Positions 46,310 through 58,404 of a stretch of DNA of 64,000 bases are shown in pieces. The translations under genes were made by a program, and so were the position numbers. The notes under the pieces are model-generated. The model was not told the DNA's origin and ran no database searches. It saw only the letters and a list, made by a program, of their open reading frames with translations. Within the stretch, counting starts at the first letter, position 1. Each line of letters starts with the position of its first letter. Source of the DNA: Coniella vitis (lineage: Eukaryota; Ascomycota; Sordariomycetes; Diaporthales; Schizoparmaceae); the NCBI GenBank assembly GCA_011317545.1, contig WUJK01000005.1, positions 1,736,001-1,800,000 on the forward strand, in the 5' to 3' direction.

Positions 46310-48137
46310 GGTGGAAGAAGTTGTTGTCGTTGTTTTTTCTTTGATATTTCGGGGGTGAAGTCGGGGTCGCAACGGTGCGGATATGTACTTGGGATTCAAT
46401 AACAGAAACCGATGTAAGAGAGACAGGAAAGACAATTCCAGGTTTTTTCTTTCTTTTCTTTTTCAACAATACAGACAATGGGATATATATAGAGAGAGAG
46501 AGATATATATCAAAATACTTGCCTAGAAGAACACCTGACGGAGGATCGGGAGACGTGAAGGCCGACCGGGGTCTTCGCCCACCAACGAGCCAACCATCAT
46601 AGCCTTGCCATTAACGGGAAAACGCATGAAACCCGATGCACAGCAGAAGTCGTAGACGCTGACAGTTGTGGGTAAGTCTGCTCCTTGGAGCTGAGGGACA
46701 TGTATCTTGTTCTTTGATAACGTCTGTCCCGGGTCGCAGTTGTTACCTAAAAGCCCAAAAGGACACGCGGGGCGGCTACTATGGAAGCCTGGAACCTACG
46801 CCGCTATCCCTGAGCATTATATGTACTATAGTACTCAGATGCGCTGTACATAGTGCACCTTTTTGGGTACTCCCCAAAGAGGCATCTGCTGATTTCTTCG
46901 ACGTCTTGCAACGGCCGATTGTCAATTTCCGACTCGAATATGACGCGCTGGGAGCGACAAAAGAGGAAGCTCTTTTGTGATCTGTATACTCCGGTCGTCT
47001 ATTTTTGGGGCTCAGGGCGAAATGCCGGGAGCTCTCTTGGGCTCTCTTGGGCTCTCCTGTCGCTATCTTCTAATAGAGTGGCCCTGGTTCTCTAGAGTGC
47101 GCTTAGATGGTTCGTAGGGTGAAGCAACATTGAATAGTCAAGCACTTGGCATGCGTGATATTGGCCGTGAGGTAGCCCACCTTGTTGGTAGCATTCAACC
47201 CCGGAAGAGATACCCGGAGTAAGCAGCATGTTTTGAAACGTTGGGAGTCTAGACTTGACAATCGCAGCTGATGGAAGCATCATTTGTCGCGTTGGGGGCC
47301 GCGTGTCCAAAACGTAGGCTGTACTATCGTACATAGGTGCAATACGAGCACGAAAGCGGTGTTGATCTTCGGCTGCGAGAACGATAACGGCGTCGGTTCA
47401 TCGCACAATAACAGGTGGATAGCCCTCAACTGATCCTTCGGCGGCTACGTAGAGACACGACAGCTATGAGGCGCAGCAGGAATAGCAATGGAGAGATGCA
47501 GAACCAAAAGGACGTTCGAGAGATTCCGAGTGGGAACGCGGGGCCGAGCTGAGCATCCGCTGTCTTCAAAGCACTGACGCCGAAGATGCGTGAGATCCGC
47601 CCTTTCCAAAGATGACCTGCAACCCAAGTAAGTGGAGCCGGCCTGGGATCGAGGGAAATGGGACTGGGATCTGAGCTGCCCACATCAAATGGTGTCAACT
47701 TGTTGCGAGCGGGCGTTGCAGGCTAAATTGAGACACGGATCGGAAACGAGACTGCATATGGCAAACGAGAACTGCGACAATGAAGTCGGGCAGTGGCTAA
47801 AAGAACTGTTTTCGGCGTGGCTTCGTGATGTTTCGTCAAGACAATCCCAAGAAATGCTGCTGCGAAAATTTTCAACTAATTGTAGGGTCCGTAAGTAATG
47901 ATATTACGGTATTATAATGATGAACATTGTATACCTTGGCAAGCCGCCGAAACACTTGGGTATTTTGGAGCCAATATTGGCCCAGGCGGGGATCAATAGG
48001 TGGAAACAATAGATATCTCAAAGCAGCAGCTGTTGCTCATGTCTACACTTATCTTTATATATGACGATTTAGATATTTTGTACACAAATATTTTCGACTC
48101 ACTGTGAATGACTTTCTCTTACTGACCACACATCGCT
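46310..48137. other. intergenic region upstream of the fungal protein gene
   Basis: About 1.8 kb. It has an AT/AG microsatellite (about 46483-46510), several GTACTATAGTAC/GTACATAG motifs (46821-46853, 47321-47337) and a direct repeat of GCTCTCTTGGG near 47030-47055. No gene I can support. Confidence 0.45.
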
Positions 48138-50047
48138 TTACTGCAAGCCAGATATGTTCCAAGTCTTGACAGAGGCGTCTCCACCTGTACTAGCGACCTT
48201 GGTTGAACCCTCGACCCAGGCAACGCCGTTGACACCGTCCTTGTGTGCGTTAAGGGCCTTGACGCGGGTCGCAGGCTTCTCAAGACTCCAGACGTAGATG
48301 TGTGTGTCGAGAGCGCCGCTGGCCGCGTGGGTGCCTGCATCGTTCCACGCGACGCTTGTCACACGTGCCGTGTGAGCTGACCACCGGTCCGCAGCGATAC
48401 TCCAGTCGCTCGACTTGAAGGCAAAGATCTTGCCTTGTGAATTGCCTGCTGCGAGGAAGCCACCGTCTTTGGAGAAGGCGAGGGTCGAGATGGTTGCGGT
48501 GGATTTCTTGAGAATAGTGACTTCGGACAGTTTGTGGGTCGAGTCGAGGGCGTATATGCGTACGTCATTGCCGTCACCGACGGCGACCGTGGAGCCTGAG
48601 GCAGCGAGTGATGTCGGCGTGTACTGGGTGTTGAGCTCGCCGACCAGTTGGTCCTTGGCGTACACTGCGATGCCTGAGGCGGTTCCTACAACAACACGGC
48701 CCTCTGATGCACCCACACCCTTGGGTTGCGCAGGCAGCTTTGCCAACGACCCTGCAAATGTGTTTGCCGACTCATCAACAATGCGCAGCGTGTCGTCCCA
48801 GCCGACACTGTACACTTGACCCGAGATAGAAGTAAATTGCGTGACTTGGTTTGTGTGAGTTTGGCCGTCGATAACGGTGGCAAGGCCAGTCTCAAGGTTC
48901 CATTGGCAGATACGACCGTCAAAGCTGCCTGTGTAGACACTCTTGCCTTGGCCATCCGAGCTAGCCCCAATGGCCGTTACACTCTTGTTGTGACCTTGAA
49001 CAATTCTCACCGGAGCTTGACTGCTGGTTTGCAAGTAACTCAAGTCACCAGCCAGACTTAGACTGATGATCAGGTCCTCTCTCGCCCAAGCCACGCCGAC
49101 TTGCTGGCCACCAACATCCGCGGCGCCGTCCTGTCCCAGATTCCACGTCTGTATGTTGTCACCGGATTCCACGTCCCATACCCTCACAGTCTGGTCTGCA
49201 CTCGCCGTGACAAATCTCTTGGAGTCTTTGGCCCAACTGACAGCAAAGATACTGCCAATGTGTACACCTTCACCAATATTCTTGGTCGGCTCGCCTGTCT
49301 TGCCGTCGTACAATTGGATCCTCCGGTCGGCGCCCACAGTCACCAGCAGATTGCCGTCAGGGCTGAAAGAAGTGCCATAGACAAAGCCCTTGTGCAGGTC
49401 GTTGGCCTTGTTGGCGAACTTGAAGGGCGCACCATGCAAAAAGCACATGCTCCCGTCATCACTGACAGTTGCGGCGCGCAGGGGCCTTTGCTGTCGCAGC
49501 GAGACCGAGTTGATGACCTTGCTGTGGCCGGTGACCTCGCCAACCGTGTTTCCACTATCCGCAGTGATGCAGTGGCCAAATCGCTCGCGGCCATCACCTA
49601 CTGCGATGATGCGCTGGCTGTCGCCGTCCCAGGCAATGTCGTTGATGCGACCCGAGATAATGTGGTATTCGCCCTTTGTGTTGACGGCCTCGACGGCGTC
49701 CCAGACGCGCACGGAGCCAGAGACATCGCCAGAAGCGACGTAGAAGCCAGAGGGAGAGAAGCGGGCGATGGTGGTCGCGGTGGTGTGGCCTGTGTATTGC
49801 TTGCATGACGAGGGGTCGTCGATGGATCGAAGGAAGATGGACTTTCCAGACTATAGAGAAGCGCAAGAATTCAGTCAATCAGTACTCTCCGCGTCCTTCT
49901 CCTTCTTCTCTTGGTGACCGGACAGGGCGTCTCGATTCTCACAGCATAGGCGAGGCGCTCTCCTTTGGCATCGACCGAGAGCTGGGTGGGCTGGCCCCGC
50001 GTTGTGGCGGGGGCCGCGGCGAGGATCTTGTCGATAGTGATGGACAT
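48138..50047 (-). CDS. AIP1: actin-interacting protein 1 (Aip1/WDR1), WD40 repeat
   Basis: Two exons, 49943..50047 and 48138..49850, encode 605 residues, the family length. Aip1 works with cofilin to disassemble and cap actin filaments at cortical patches. The N-terminus MSITIDKILAAAPATTRGQP leads to two seven-bladed WD40 propellers. WD-type blades are visible: YTGHTTATTIARFSPSGFYV then SGDVSGSVRVWD, IISGRINDIAWDGDSQRI, VTGHSKVINSVSLRQQRP, FSPDGNLLVTVGADRRIQLYD, SWAKDSKRFVTASADQTVRVWD, QGHNKSVTAIGAS, TGSFDGRICQW, and the last blades WSAHTARVTSVAWNDAGTHA, SGALDTHIYVW and LNAHKDGVNGVAW. NRPLRAATVSDD-like text in blade 3-4 is characteristic. The single intron near the start (donor GTGAGA, acceptor TATAG) keeps phase 0. 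No disruption. Confidence 0.96.
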
Positions 50048-52237
50048 GTCTGGCAGAGCTGACGGAACTAGACTGCAAGGAGCGGCGGTGGACGTTGGTG
50101 GGCAATGGACAAGCGCTCGAAGGTGCGGATGAAGCAGAAGGAATGTGAGGGGAACGGAGGCGGTGGGTTTCTGGCCAGGTCAGCCTGGAGGGGCACGCGT
50201 CCAAGGGTGGTTAATGCGAGCTGTGCCATCTAGGCAGTCACTCGCAGCATCGTGCTGTATGTACTCCGTACTGATTACTCGAGTAGCGGGGCAACCGACC
50301 GCCCCTCTGACGTAGCACACAAACCACTGAAACGCAAACCCCAGTCGACGCAAATGTACCCAGGTATCTATCTGAGTACCAGTATACATGTGTAATCTAT
50401 ATCACAGGGGCTCTATATGCAGCACCTCTCAATGTCTTGCGTTACTCTAGCATGGAATCAAGTTCATGAACACAAAGAATATAACCTGCAAAGGTCAAGT
50501 TAAAATCCCTAATTGGAGAGATATATCTGGAGTTGTTATTTTCTAGTCGTGGTTCGCGGTCCGAGTTTCAGGGGGCAGTGGAATTAGTCAAGCCACAATG
50601 CCATTCAGGGTTAGGGGATTGGCTATTGTCGACTTCACATCATCCTAATATTGTACTTGCAACAATATCTTGCATTTCATCATTAGCACACGTTGCTTTA
50701 GAATCTACTTCATAATTAACACCCGCATATGTGTTCTCATTGAAGAAAGACAAATACAACAGTATACATGCGTATTACTCTGACGCCCCTCACGATAAAC
50801 TGGGTTTGAATCTGTCAGATGTAAGCTACCAATCAGCGCAGTAGATATTGTGCTGCCTACTAGGCATTACTATGTACTATGATACTATAGTGTCAATCCG
50901 AGGATTACTCAAGCGGGGCTTCGTTGGCCCTGAGGCTGACCAAGGTCACAGTGCTCCTAGTCTTGCCATGTTGGACCAAAAGGACTTCGAGTTACAAATC
51001 AGGTGTTGAATCACCTTCATTTGATCTTCTGCTTCTGCTTGTGAAAGTCTACATCTGTGATGTAGTATCGTTTCACTATAATTGTACTAAAGCAAAGCTC
51101 TACTCCTAACGTGAATTGGGGGGCTCTTGTGGCAGAGAGAACTAGTCACGGCCAAACCATCAAATTTGATCACGGTTGCAAAATATTTATCTACACAAAA
51201 GTGTGCTCTTATGAACATATAACTTGTTCAAGGCAATCATCCTGGGTCAATAGACGCTTCGTATATACTGTAGCAGCGTACTGATCGAGAGCCGATGATA
51301 GATTTCACGGAATTGATCAAGTGGCAAGCTGACTTGAACGCTCAACTTGAGTTTACACAGGAAGAGGCGACACTTAGATGGGGCTGTTCTTGCGTGGTGT
51401 GCAATGTGTGGGAGATGTGGTGGGAATTTGTCGGATATTTGGTGTATATAGCGGTAATATTGCTCAAATTATGAGGCTATGACAACGAATTCCTCAGTTT
51501 CAGCGCATTGTATATTCAAGATCCATTGACCATTTCTGACGGCAGAAGCACCTTTCGCTTTGGATTGTTATTATTACGTATAGTCCTTCTTCTAGTGCCT
51601 CAGTATCTCAGGTGCGCGTCTTACATTTTACACGACCTGAACCTTCCAGTTTATAACCAGTCGTTCCCAAACATGAATCTGGAGTAAAAAGGACGGAGAT
51701 CTCTGGGTACTTTGAGAGAGGCAGGAAGCTAGGCTTTGACTCAGTACATATATGGCATTCTCATTTACTGCTACCAATATTTGACTCGAGTAGACCATGC
51801 GTTGTCGAGGCTCCCGGTGAATCTGCGCTCGGCAGCAATTCACTGCCTAAGTTGTCATGTTGACTGAAGAGTTTTTGATGAGTTGCTTGAAGATCGCTCG
51901 CGATAGTAATCGGGTTCTGGCAGATGTATATAAGTTCGTGTCCGCTACTAACAGTTACGCTTTGAAAAGGTCCTTTGAAGCTCTTGTCAAAAATCAAGGA
52001 AGTGGTCTTTTCAAACTTCAACACCGCACTTGTTCTTATTGTGGCGATTGAGTTCAACATCCGGTTCCCGAAGACTGCGGAGCCCTTGGGAATAACATCT
52101 GATCAAATCCAACTATACGCAGTTGAGTACACTACTAAGTACAAGGAGAGTCTTGTTCAGATAATCAATCCAGAGCGGTATCAATCAATACTTGAAAACC
52201 GGTCTTCAGAGCCAATATTGAAGACTGAGTATCGGTC
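50048..52237. other. AT-rich spacer left of the T5orf172 gene
   Basis: About 2.2 kb. The first 200 bp hold the AIP1 promoter, with a TACTCCGTA palindrome at about 50265. The rest is AT-rich. TACTATGTACTATGATACTATAG-like sequence lies at 50868-50890. A minus-strand open frame at 51761..52096 has some coding character but no clear homology. Confidence 0.45.
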
Positions 52238-53074
52238 ATGGACCAGTCTCCATCTGTCCAAGAGACAAGCGATAGTGAAGATCACACAGGCTGCGGTACA
52301 TTAAAAGTCGACCACGCATCTTATCCATCATGTGAACAAGTTCTCCCAGCTACACCAAACCATAGAGAGCTTAGAAGCTTTGCGAGAAAAGATGACCCTG
52401 TCCGCCTTCTACCTCATCCCCACCTCACAGTTCCATTTCGCACGTTTGATGTCTATAGTCCGCCCAGATCCACCCGCACCATAAACGAAGCCATCAAAGC
52501 CGAACTGCTCAAGTCGTATCCTGGAGACTCAGGCTTCATCTACGGCTTTCACCACCCTCTAGAAGACACATTCCCCTGCCGCGTTGGCACTGGGCCCTTG
52601 GTAGCCCCCGTCCAGCCATCCACTTCCCTTCCTGTCCCATCTCCCTCATTACCGTCCAATAGTCTTATCAAGATTGGCCGCACTCAGATGGTGTCCCGTC
52701 GGCTGGAGGAGTGGCGCAAGCAGTGCAAGTACACGCCACGGCTGGTCTTTGCACACGCCATGGCCCAACATCAGCGTATCGAGCGCATCGTACACCACCA
52801 GTTGTGCAATACCCGACTGCGAGAAGTCCACGGGTGCCTGGGCTGCGGCGCACGGCATACGGAGTGGTTCCGCGTCGAGGCTGGCGTTGCGGAGGCACTG
52901 GTGCAGCGATGGCAGGGGTGGTTGGTGAGAGAACCGTACGATTGGGCCGGTGACTTGAGGACGTGCTGGCTGGAGCGCTTGGATGAACTTGACTTGAATG
53001 ATGGGGACTGCTGGACTTGCTTTTGCGAAGAGGAGTTGGTAGCGATGGCAGCGGGGAATATCCCGAGCAGATGA
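52238..53074 (+). CDS. T5orf172 / MUG113-type (GIY-YIG-like) domain protein
   Basis: A single exon of 278 residues. The C-terminal two thirds carry the T5orf172 domain, a GIY-YIG nuclease-like fold: a GxIY strand (DSGFIYGFHHP), the (I)KIGRT strand with the arginine-containing helix (LIKIGRTQMVSRRLEEWRKQ), then AMAQHQRIERIVHHQL, and the CxxC...HxEWF signature (LGCGARHTEWFRVEAGVAEA). Fungal members are often large families of unknown role (fission yeast mug113 is upregulated in meiosis). Whether the nuclease active site is functional cannot be judged by eye: the first motif is G-F-I-Y and the second is K-I-G. The N-terminal 85 residues are Ser/Pro-rich and variable. The gene stands alone in an AT-rich, gene-poor block, while its own GC-rich coding part differs from the flanks. 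Confidence 0.85.
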   Translation: MDQSPSVQETSDSEDHTGCGTLKVDHASYPSCEQVLPATPNHRELRSFARKDDPVRLLPHPHLTVPFRTFDVYSPPRSTRTINEAIKAELLKSYPGDSGFIYGFHHPLEDTFPCRVGTGPLVAPVQPSTSLPVPSPSLPSNSLIKIGRTQMVSRRLEEWRKQCKYTPRLVFAHAMAQHQRIERIVHHQLCNTRLREVHGCLGCGARHTEWFRVEAGVAEALVQRWQGWLVREPYDWAGDLRTCWLERLDELDLNDGDCWTCFCEEELVAMAAGNIPSR

Positions 53075-53526
53075 TTAACTCCTGGATCATCTCTGGATCC
53101 GAGGCCTACAAGAACACTAGACACAAGACGCAATAGAAGGCAACAAGAACTCTTGTCTGAATGAATCGAAATAAGCGATAATAGACATTGCACGTGAGCA
53201 GTAAGAGGCCTACTGGGATGATTGTTAGCGCTGCAACCTTCAATTTCTTGGAGGAATGGTTGAGATGGCACCCACTCACTCAAAGTCATCTTTGACGTAG
53301 CTGATCGTAGGAGGGTAAAAGTATATCGCGGCGAGGCGGCGCAGACAGTCATCGCCAGAAGCATCATCTGGTATCCTTTTCCCCGACCACACATCTCTAT
53401 CTTGATCCCTCGGGGCCCCGAGAGTAGCGGAGGAGGCGAAGAAGAGATCTATCCGGCTCCATTATCTCGATCGTGGCACAGCTTTGAGCTTGCTGGACTG
53501 CCAGCCCTGATTGCGGGAGAGACGCA

Positions 53527-53829
53527 ATGTCCCTTTTCTTCGACCGCCATAGCAGATATGATCACGACGTTTGGGATACTATCAACATGGTGCTTAATGA
53601 ATGGCAGACTGCGGTGCACCTCAGCTTCTACAATCTTGATGATAAAAAGGATCGTGGAACCAAGCCAAGTAGGAATTCAACGTGGGCTTGCGAGTTTTAG
53701 CAAGGCGTCCATATTGTCAAAATACTCCACGCGCCCCTGTATAATGCATTTGAGTGTTCACTGAGGGCTAGAAGCTTTGCTGGCACCGTAAATCAACTAA
53801 CCGAGTCCTCCGCAAGTATAACCATTTGA
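53527..53829 (+). pseudogene. broken gene fragment with one in-frame stop
   Basis: From ATG 53527 the frame reads like real protein (MSLFFDRHSRYDHDVWDTIN, MVLNEWQTAVHLSFYNLDDK, KDRGTKPSRNSTWACEF). It is interrupted by TAG at 53698. It then continues with equal coding character (GVHIVKILHAPLYNAFECSL, then NQLTESSASITI) to TGA at 53827. The interrupting codon is followed by CAA, and a CAG-to-TAG change would explain it, but sequencing error or an unrecognised splice is also possible. Parent family not recognised. Confidence 0.35.
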
Positions 53830-55140
53830 TGATCTTCATCCACATGCCCTTGTTCAATATGCTTCCATACATTCCAAATACCATCGCCCGAGCCTTGACC
53901 ACAGTATATATAGACCTATTAATGAAAGAGCCATGAGCTTCTCCGATTTCGTTACAAAAAGGAAGCATTCTGAGGCTGAATATCAGAACACGGATCGAAT
54001 TACTCATAGACTTTACAAGCCACAACCGCCAGTTGCAATGCAAGCATGAAACTGATGTGCCTTTTGAGATCGCTCACAAAGAGTGCTTGTGCCTTTTTTA
54101 TTGACAGTTGTTCTCTTCGGGTATACGACATGAGATTCTTATTAGGCTCAGTTGTGTGATGCTCGTGGCTTAATTGTTTTGTTAGAAGGTCGAAGCCGGG
54201 CCATCTACTGTGCTTGTTCACACAACAGTGGTGAAATCGAAACCATAAGCAAAACCTCGGCCCTATTCGAACTCTTTCAAACCCAAACGCTTGAGTGGGA
54301 GTGTGCAGCAGCTACTGCCAGCTCTCGGATTGACGATCCTCACTGCAGAATAGACATTATACAGAGCTCAAATAATCAGGCTGCTGCGATGGTGAGTTTA
54401 CTCTGACCATAGACTATCAAATTCATGTTCATATACTTTAGTCTCTCTAAAGCTCCCTTCCGGGGGCCGGTTTGGATACCATCTCCTTCAATGTCCACCC
54501 ACCCTTCCACCCATCCTTCCACGCAGCAAGCCCACACGCAGCACATGGACCTGATAGTAAAACAACTAACTCATCAGATAGGATGAACATCCCAGCCTTC
54601 CGGATGGAAAACAGCCGGTAAACCTTGCTTTGTTTGTGTTTATATCCCAGCTTGGCCCATCTTCCCACGCAACCGGGAAGAAGGCCGGCCATGCATTGAT
54701 GGTCGGGCAAGGGGCTCCCTCGACATGATGCATTGGATTCCTCCATTGTTAAATATCTCTAGGTAGGCACCCAAGTGCTTTATCCGGAGATCATCCTGAC
54801 TCATATGCATACCATCCAAAGTATTCGTGGGACAAGGTTTGGACGAACATGAAGGCGAGTGGGAACCGAACGACCTTGGAGAGGGATAATAATATCTTTC
54901 GGAAACGTATATCAGACGTTGCACCATTAACCGAGAACCTTGCCCTCCTTCTCGTCACAAAGTAAAAGTATGCATATAAGCAGCGATGCTAAGCTTTCCC
55001 GGCCCCCTCTTTTACCATCCGGCGAGCAACCAATATCTACTTTAACCCTCCCCAACTTTATGATCAATCTTTTCCCCTCCCCCCATCCAGTCCCCAGACC
55101 AACCTGTGACACCATTTCACAGATCCACCCCTCCGCCCCG

Positions 55141-55154
55141 CCCCCCCCCCCCAA
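55141..55154. repeat. poly-C tract (14 nt)
   Basis: Fourteen consecutive C followed by AAAAG in intergenic DNA. Confidence 0.9.
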
Positions 55155-56213
55155 AAGACCCCTCTTCCGCGGGCCGGGGAAGGCGGGGCTCCCTCTTGCG
55201 AAACACAACCAAGCAGGGGTCGGGTGGGCGCGGCGATGATATGAGACGCCTCCGCACCAAAACTTTTCACTGGAAAACCTAGTGACTGCGTACCTAGGTA
55301 TGTTGGTTACATGTGTGCTATCGGGGTTCAAACAAGTTCAGGCTTTACCTTGCCTATTCTGTTCTCTACAATTCTGCCAATCTGTGCGCACCCCTTGATG
55401 TCAGGCTTGGCTGAATATGTAAACCAAACGGGCTTAGTTGTGCGTCTTTACGATTTCTAAAGCTTGATTGAGTACGTAGACAGGTAGTCTAAGAATGACG
55501 GTGCTAATATTCTTCTCTTCGAGGAAAGCAACAGGCTTCAAGAGAGGAGCATCTTCAAGCGTTCAATGGTTCGCAAGACTTGTGATTTTCGAGATAATTC
55601 ATGGACAGCCCAAGACCTAACAAAACAGCCACACTGCTAAATCACCCAAACCTGAAACTAAAACGCCGTCGAATGATATTTCCACCTTGGTGAAACAGAC
55701 GATGAAATTCATGAAACCAAATATCGATTGATGGAGCACAGTATTTTTTTTTGTAACTCCCAACTTGTCCACAAAGAGGACCAAAGATGCAGAATAGCAT
55801 GAAATCGCATCTTGATAGTGTTTTGCACAATGTGAACGTACACCGCCGGATGCAAAAGTACATATCCCGTCCTCCAACACGAAGATGAGAAGAGACAATT
55901 AGGAAATAGAAAATGAGTGTGCAGTAGGGTGAAGATTCTAATGATTTGCGGCCGTTGCTCATGGAACGTGAGTTCTCGTAGTTACTTCCCCAAGTTGTGG
56001 ATAATAATGGTCTTGAGGAAACATCCAAGGATTGTTGTAGCAGGGTAAAGGCGAGGATGCATTTCCCTGAGTGGTTCTGAGAAATAAAGAAACAGTATGC
56101 ATGTCGGCCGTAAAGTGTCATGTGCAGTAAAAAGGGTGGATTAGAAATTTAAAGAGGATGACATGGGTTGCCCATGATGGGTCCCATTCGAAAGAAGTGG
56201 GATATATTCCTCG

Positions 56214-58404
56214 CTAGTGTGCGACGGCCGTCTTTGGGTTAAAGACAGCCGACGTCAGCATATAGCATGAAAGGTCTTCCACCGGTGCTGCAGCGGCAGA
56301 AGTGGAGGCCGAGACTGAGGTAGGAGGAGAGAGAGTAGAAGTTTGAGTACCAGAGCGCGAGAAGGCGGTAGCAGGAAGAGTCTGAAGAGGAGGAGTTGTT
56401 GCGTCGATGTTGCCAGAAGGCGGTGGTATGTTCTTTGAAATGCCAAGGAGGGCTTCCTGGCTCTGGGCATGGTGAAGCTGTCTGCGCTCCTGCTCGGATA
56501 GATTGGTAAGATGTTGCTGTCGCTGCGCAGCATTTTGCTCGCTAGCATTGCTCATTTGCGTAATTTGCTCTTCGACATCGGCAAGCAAAGCGGCCACCTC
56601 ATCTCCAGCGTAGATACGGATGCTTTCGACTTCAGCACGGCGAATGCCAGCTGTGCAGGGTCCGTCAGCGGCAACAGGCTCAATGCCCAGGCCGACAGCC
56701 GAGGAAGCTGCTTGCTCCTCGACGAGTGGCTGTTCGATGATGGTGAAAGGAACTTGTGCTACAACACGGCATGGCGACGAGGATGAGGAACCGGTCCGAG
56801 GGCTGCAGGCGACTCTCACAGGTGACCGCGGAGGGGTTGACGCGGTGACTGCCCGTGTCTGAGCCTTGGAATTGTCCAGCATGAAAGGCGTCTGGCCAAT
56901 TTCCGCAGAAGCGTTGCGGTCCGGAAGAACCACGGCAGCAGCCACATGCTCTAGGAGCTTCTGACGGATACGAGTGCGGCGATTCTCGGCCTGTTCTAGC
57001 TTGCTGACCCAGTCATCGATGGACGCATCCAGCTCGCCAAGGGCCTCCTCCTGCTTGAGCAAGGCCTCCTGGCTGAATTTGACCGTCCTTGGGGACCGCA
57101 GACATTGACAGATGCGCGAGTGCAGGTTACGTCGTCCAGCTCTCAATGAGTGATAAGTACGCCGCAAGTACAAGCAGCGCTCGTCGAGGTTTCGCAGTTC
57201 CTGTTGACCAAACTTAGCATTCGCAGTATTCGAAAGACGCGTCGCGATTCGTAGACATACCTTTGACAGACTATCTACATCTGTTTTCCTGAGGATCTCA
57301 AACCTTTCAACCTGTTGCAAAGCCTGCCTGTGGAGGGCCGAAGTTTCGCCCGAATCCAGCATCTGCACCGCATCGGCCATTCGCCAGCCTTTGGGCAGCT
57401 GCTCAAAAGCTCGGCGCTCTGCACTCTGGCTTGCCAGCGAGGCAGACTGTCTGAGCGGCGTGTCAGACTTTTGCCTGGGCCGTCCACGATCCATAATGCT
57501 TCCGCTTTCAGAGGCATTACGCCGATGGCTTGACTTGCTGGTGCTTGGAGTTTCGGCCCTTGGGAATTGCATTGACTCAACGACAGACTTATCCGGCAGC
57601 TGTTCCTTTGTCCGCTCGAAAGTTACGTTTTCTGGCTTACATGTTCTGGGTGATGGGCCAGCGTCTACGTCGAGGATGGATGATAAAGGAGTCGATGCTG
57701 ACACAGGTGTCATGGCTGAGTACCAGGATTTTGCAGACATCGGAGTCGTCGCTGGCTGTGAGGCTGAGGTTGGTGTATAGGGTCGTGACCGAGATGGCTC
57801 TTCCGAGATTGCGGAACGTGTGATTGATTCGGTGCTATTGTTGCAGTTGCGAAGACGCGTTGTGGAAGACTGTTTTTTGAGAGGAGAAAGGGCTGACATC
57901 TGGCTAGGAATCATCAAGGGAGGTAGGTTCTTCGGTGAGGGCGGTGTGCGTGCTACATGGTCACTACGCGTTTGACTTTTCTCTCCGGTCGCTTGGTAGA
58001 CAACGTGGTGCTGCTTCCATCCATGGCCGGGAGCGCTGACTGAGCGTTCATGGAGCGTCGGCCGGCTAGGCAAGGTGGCTAGACGGGCAGCATTAGTAGG
58101 ACTCCGGCTCGCCGCCTTGAGAGCTATCATAGATTTGGCATGGCTTACGAGAGTCCATGGAGCTTTCATGAACCGTTGTCATGGGCCCCAACTCTGGCAC
58201 GCTGACTTTGCGGCGGCGGATAGGTGTGTGCTCCTTCATTCTGAGCCGCAGTGAGTTTGTGCCGAATCGACCGTCTGCCTTGTCGGCAGCGTGACCCATG
58301 GCCACTGCGAAGGCTTGTTCTGGGTCCAGCCCTTGGACTGGTGAGGCTGCGGTCTGTCTGCTGCTAGGGAAGAGCTGATACTGTCTTGGGGTGGACTGAG
58401 TCAT
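56214..58404 (-). CDS. Uds1-like protein (up-regulated during septation family)
   Basis: Three exons: 58149..58404, 57261..58078 and 56214..57200, giving 686 residues. The first half is Ser/Pro/Thr-rich and disordered (many SP/TP sites such as RTPPSPKNLPP and TPTSASQPATTP), suited to kinase regulation. The conserved core is at about residues 300-430: LPKGWRMADAVQMLDSGE, FEILRKTDVDSLSK, ELRNLDERCLYLRRTYHSLR, AGRRNLHSRICQCLRSPR and LGELDASIDDWVSKLEQAEN, with coiled-coil character. This YLRRTYxSLRAGRRxLHSRI pattern is that of fungal proteins annotated as up-regulated during septation (Uds1). The 60-nt intron 57201..57260 (GTATGT...CAACAG) is stop-free; it was removed because it splits SLSK-ELRNLDE, which is continuous in related sequences as I recall them. 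Without splicing, 20 residues would be inserted. Role probably in septation or polarity, by family name only. Confidence 0.8.

Larger units (their letters stand above)
53075..56213. other. gene-poor spacer right of the T5orf172 gene
   Basis: About 3.1 kb. Apart from the broken fragment at 53527 it contains a short coding-like stretch at about 54186-54390 (+), a 14-nt poly-C run (55141..55154) and no intact gene. Confidence 0.4.

Noticed and set aside
51975..52304. 109-codon open frame overlapping the start of the T5orf172 gene
   Set aside because: It starts at TTG, overlaps the better-supported gene in another frame, and has no recognisable motif.
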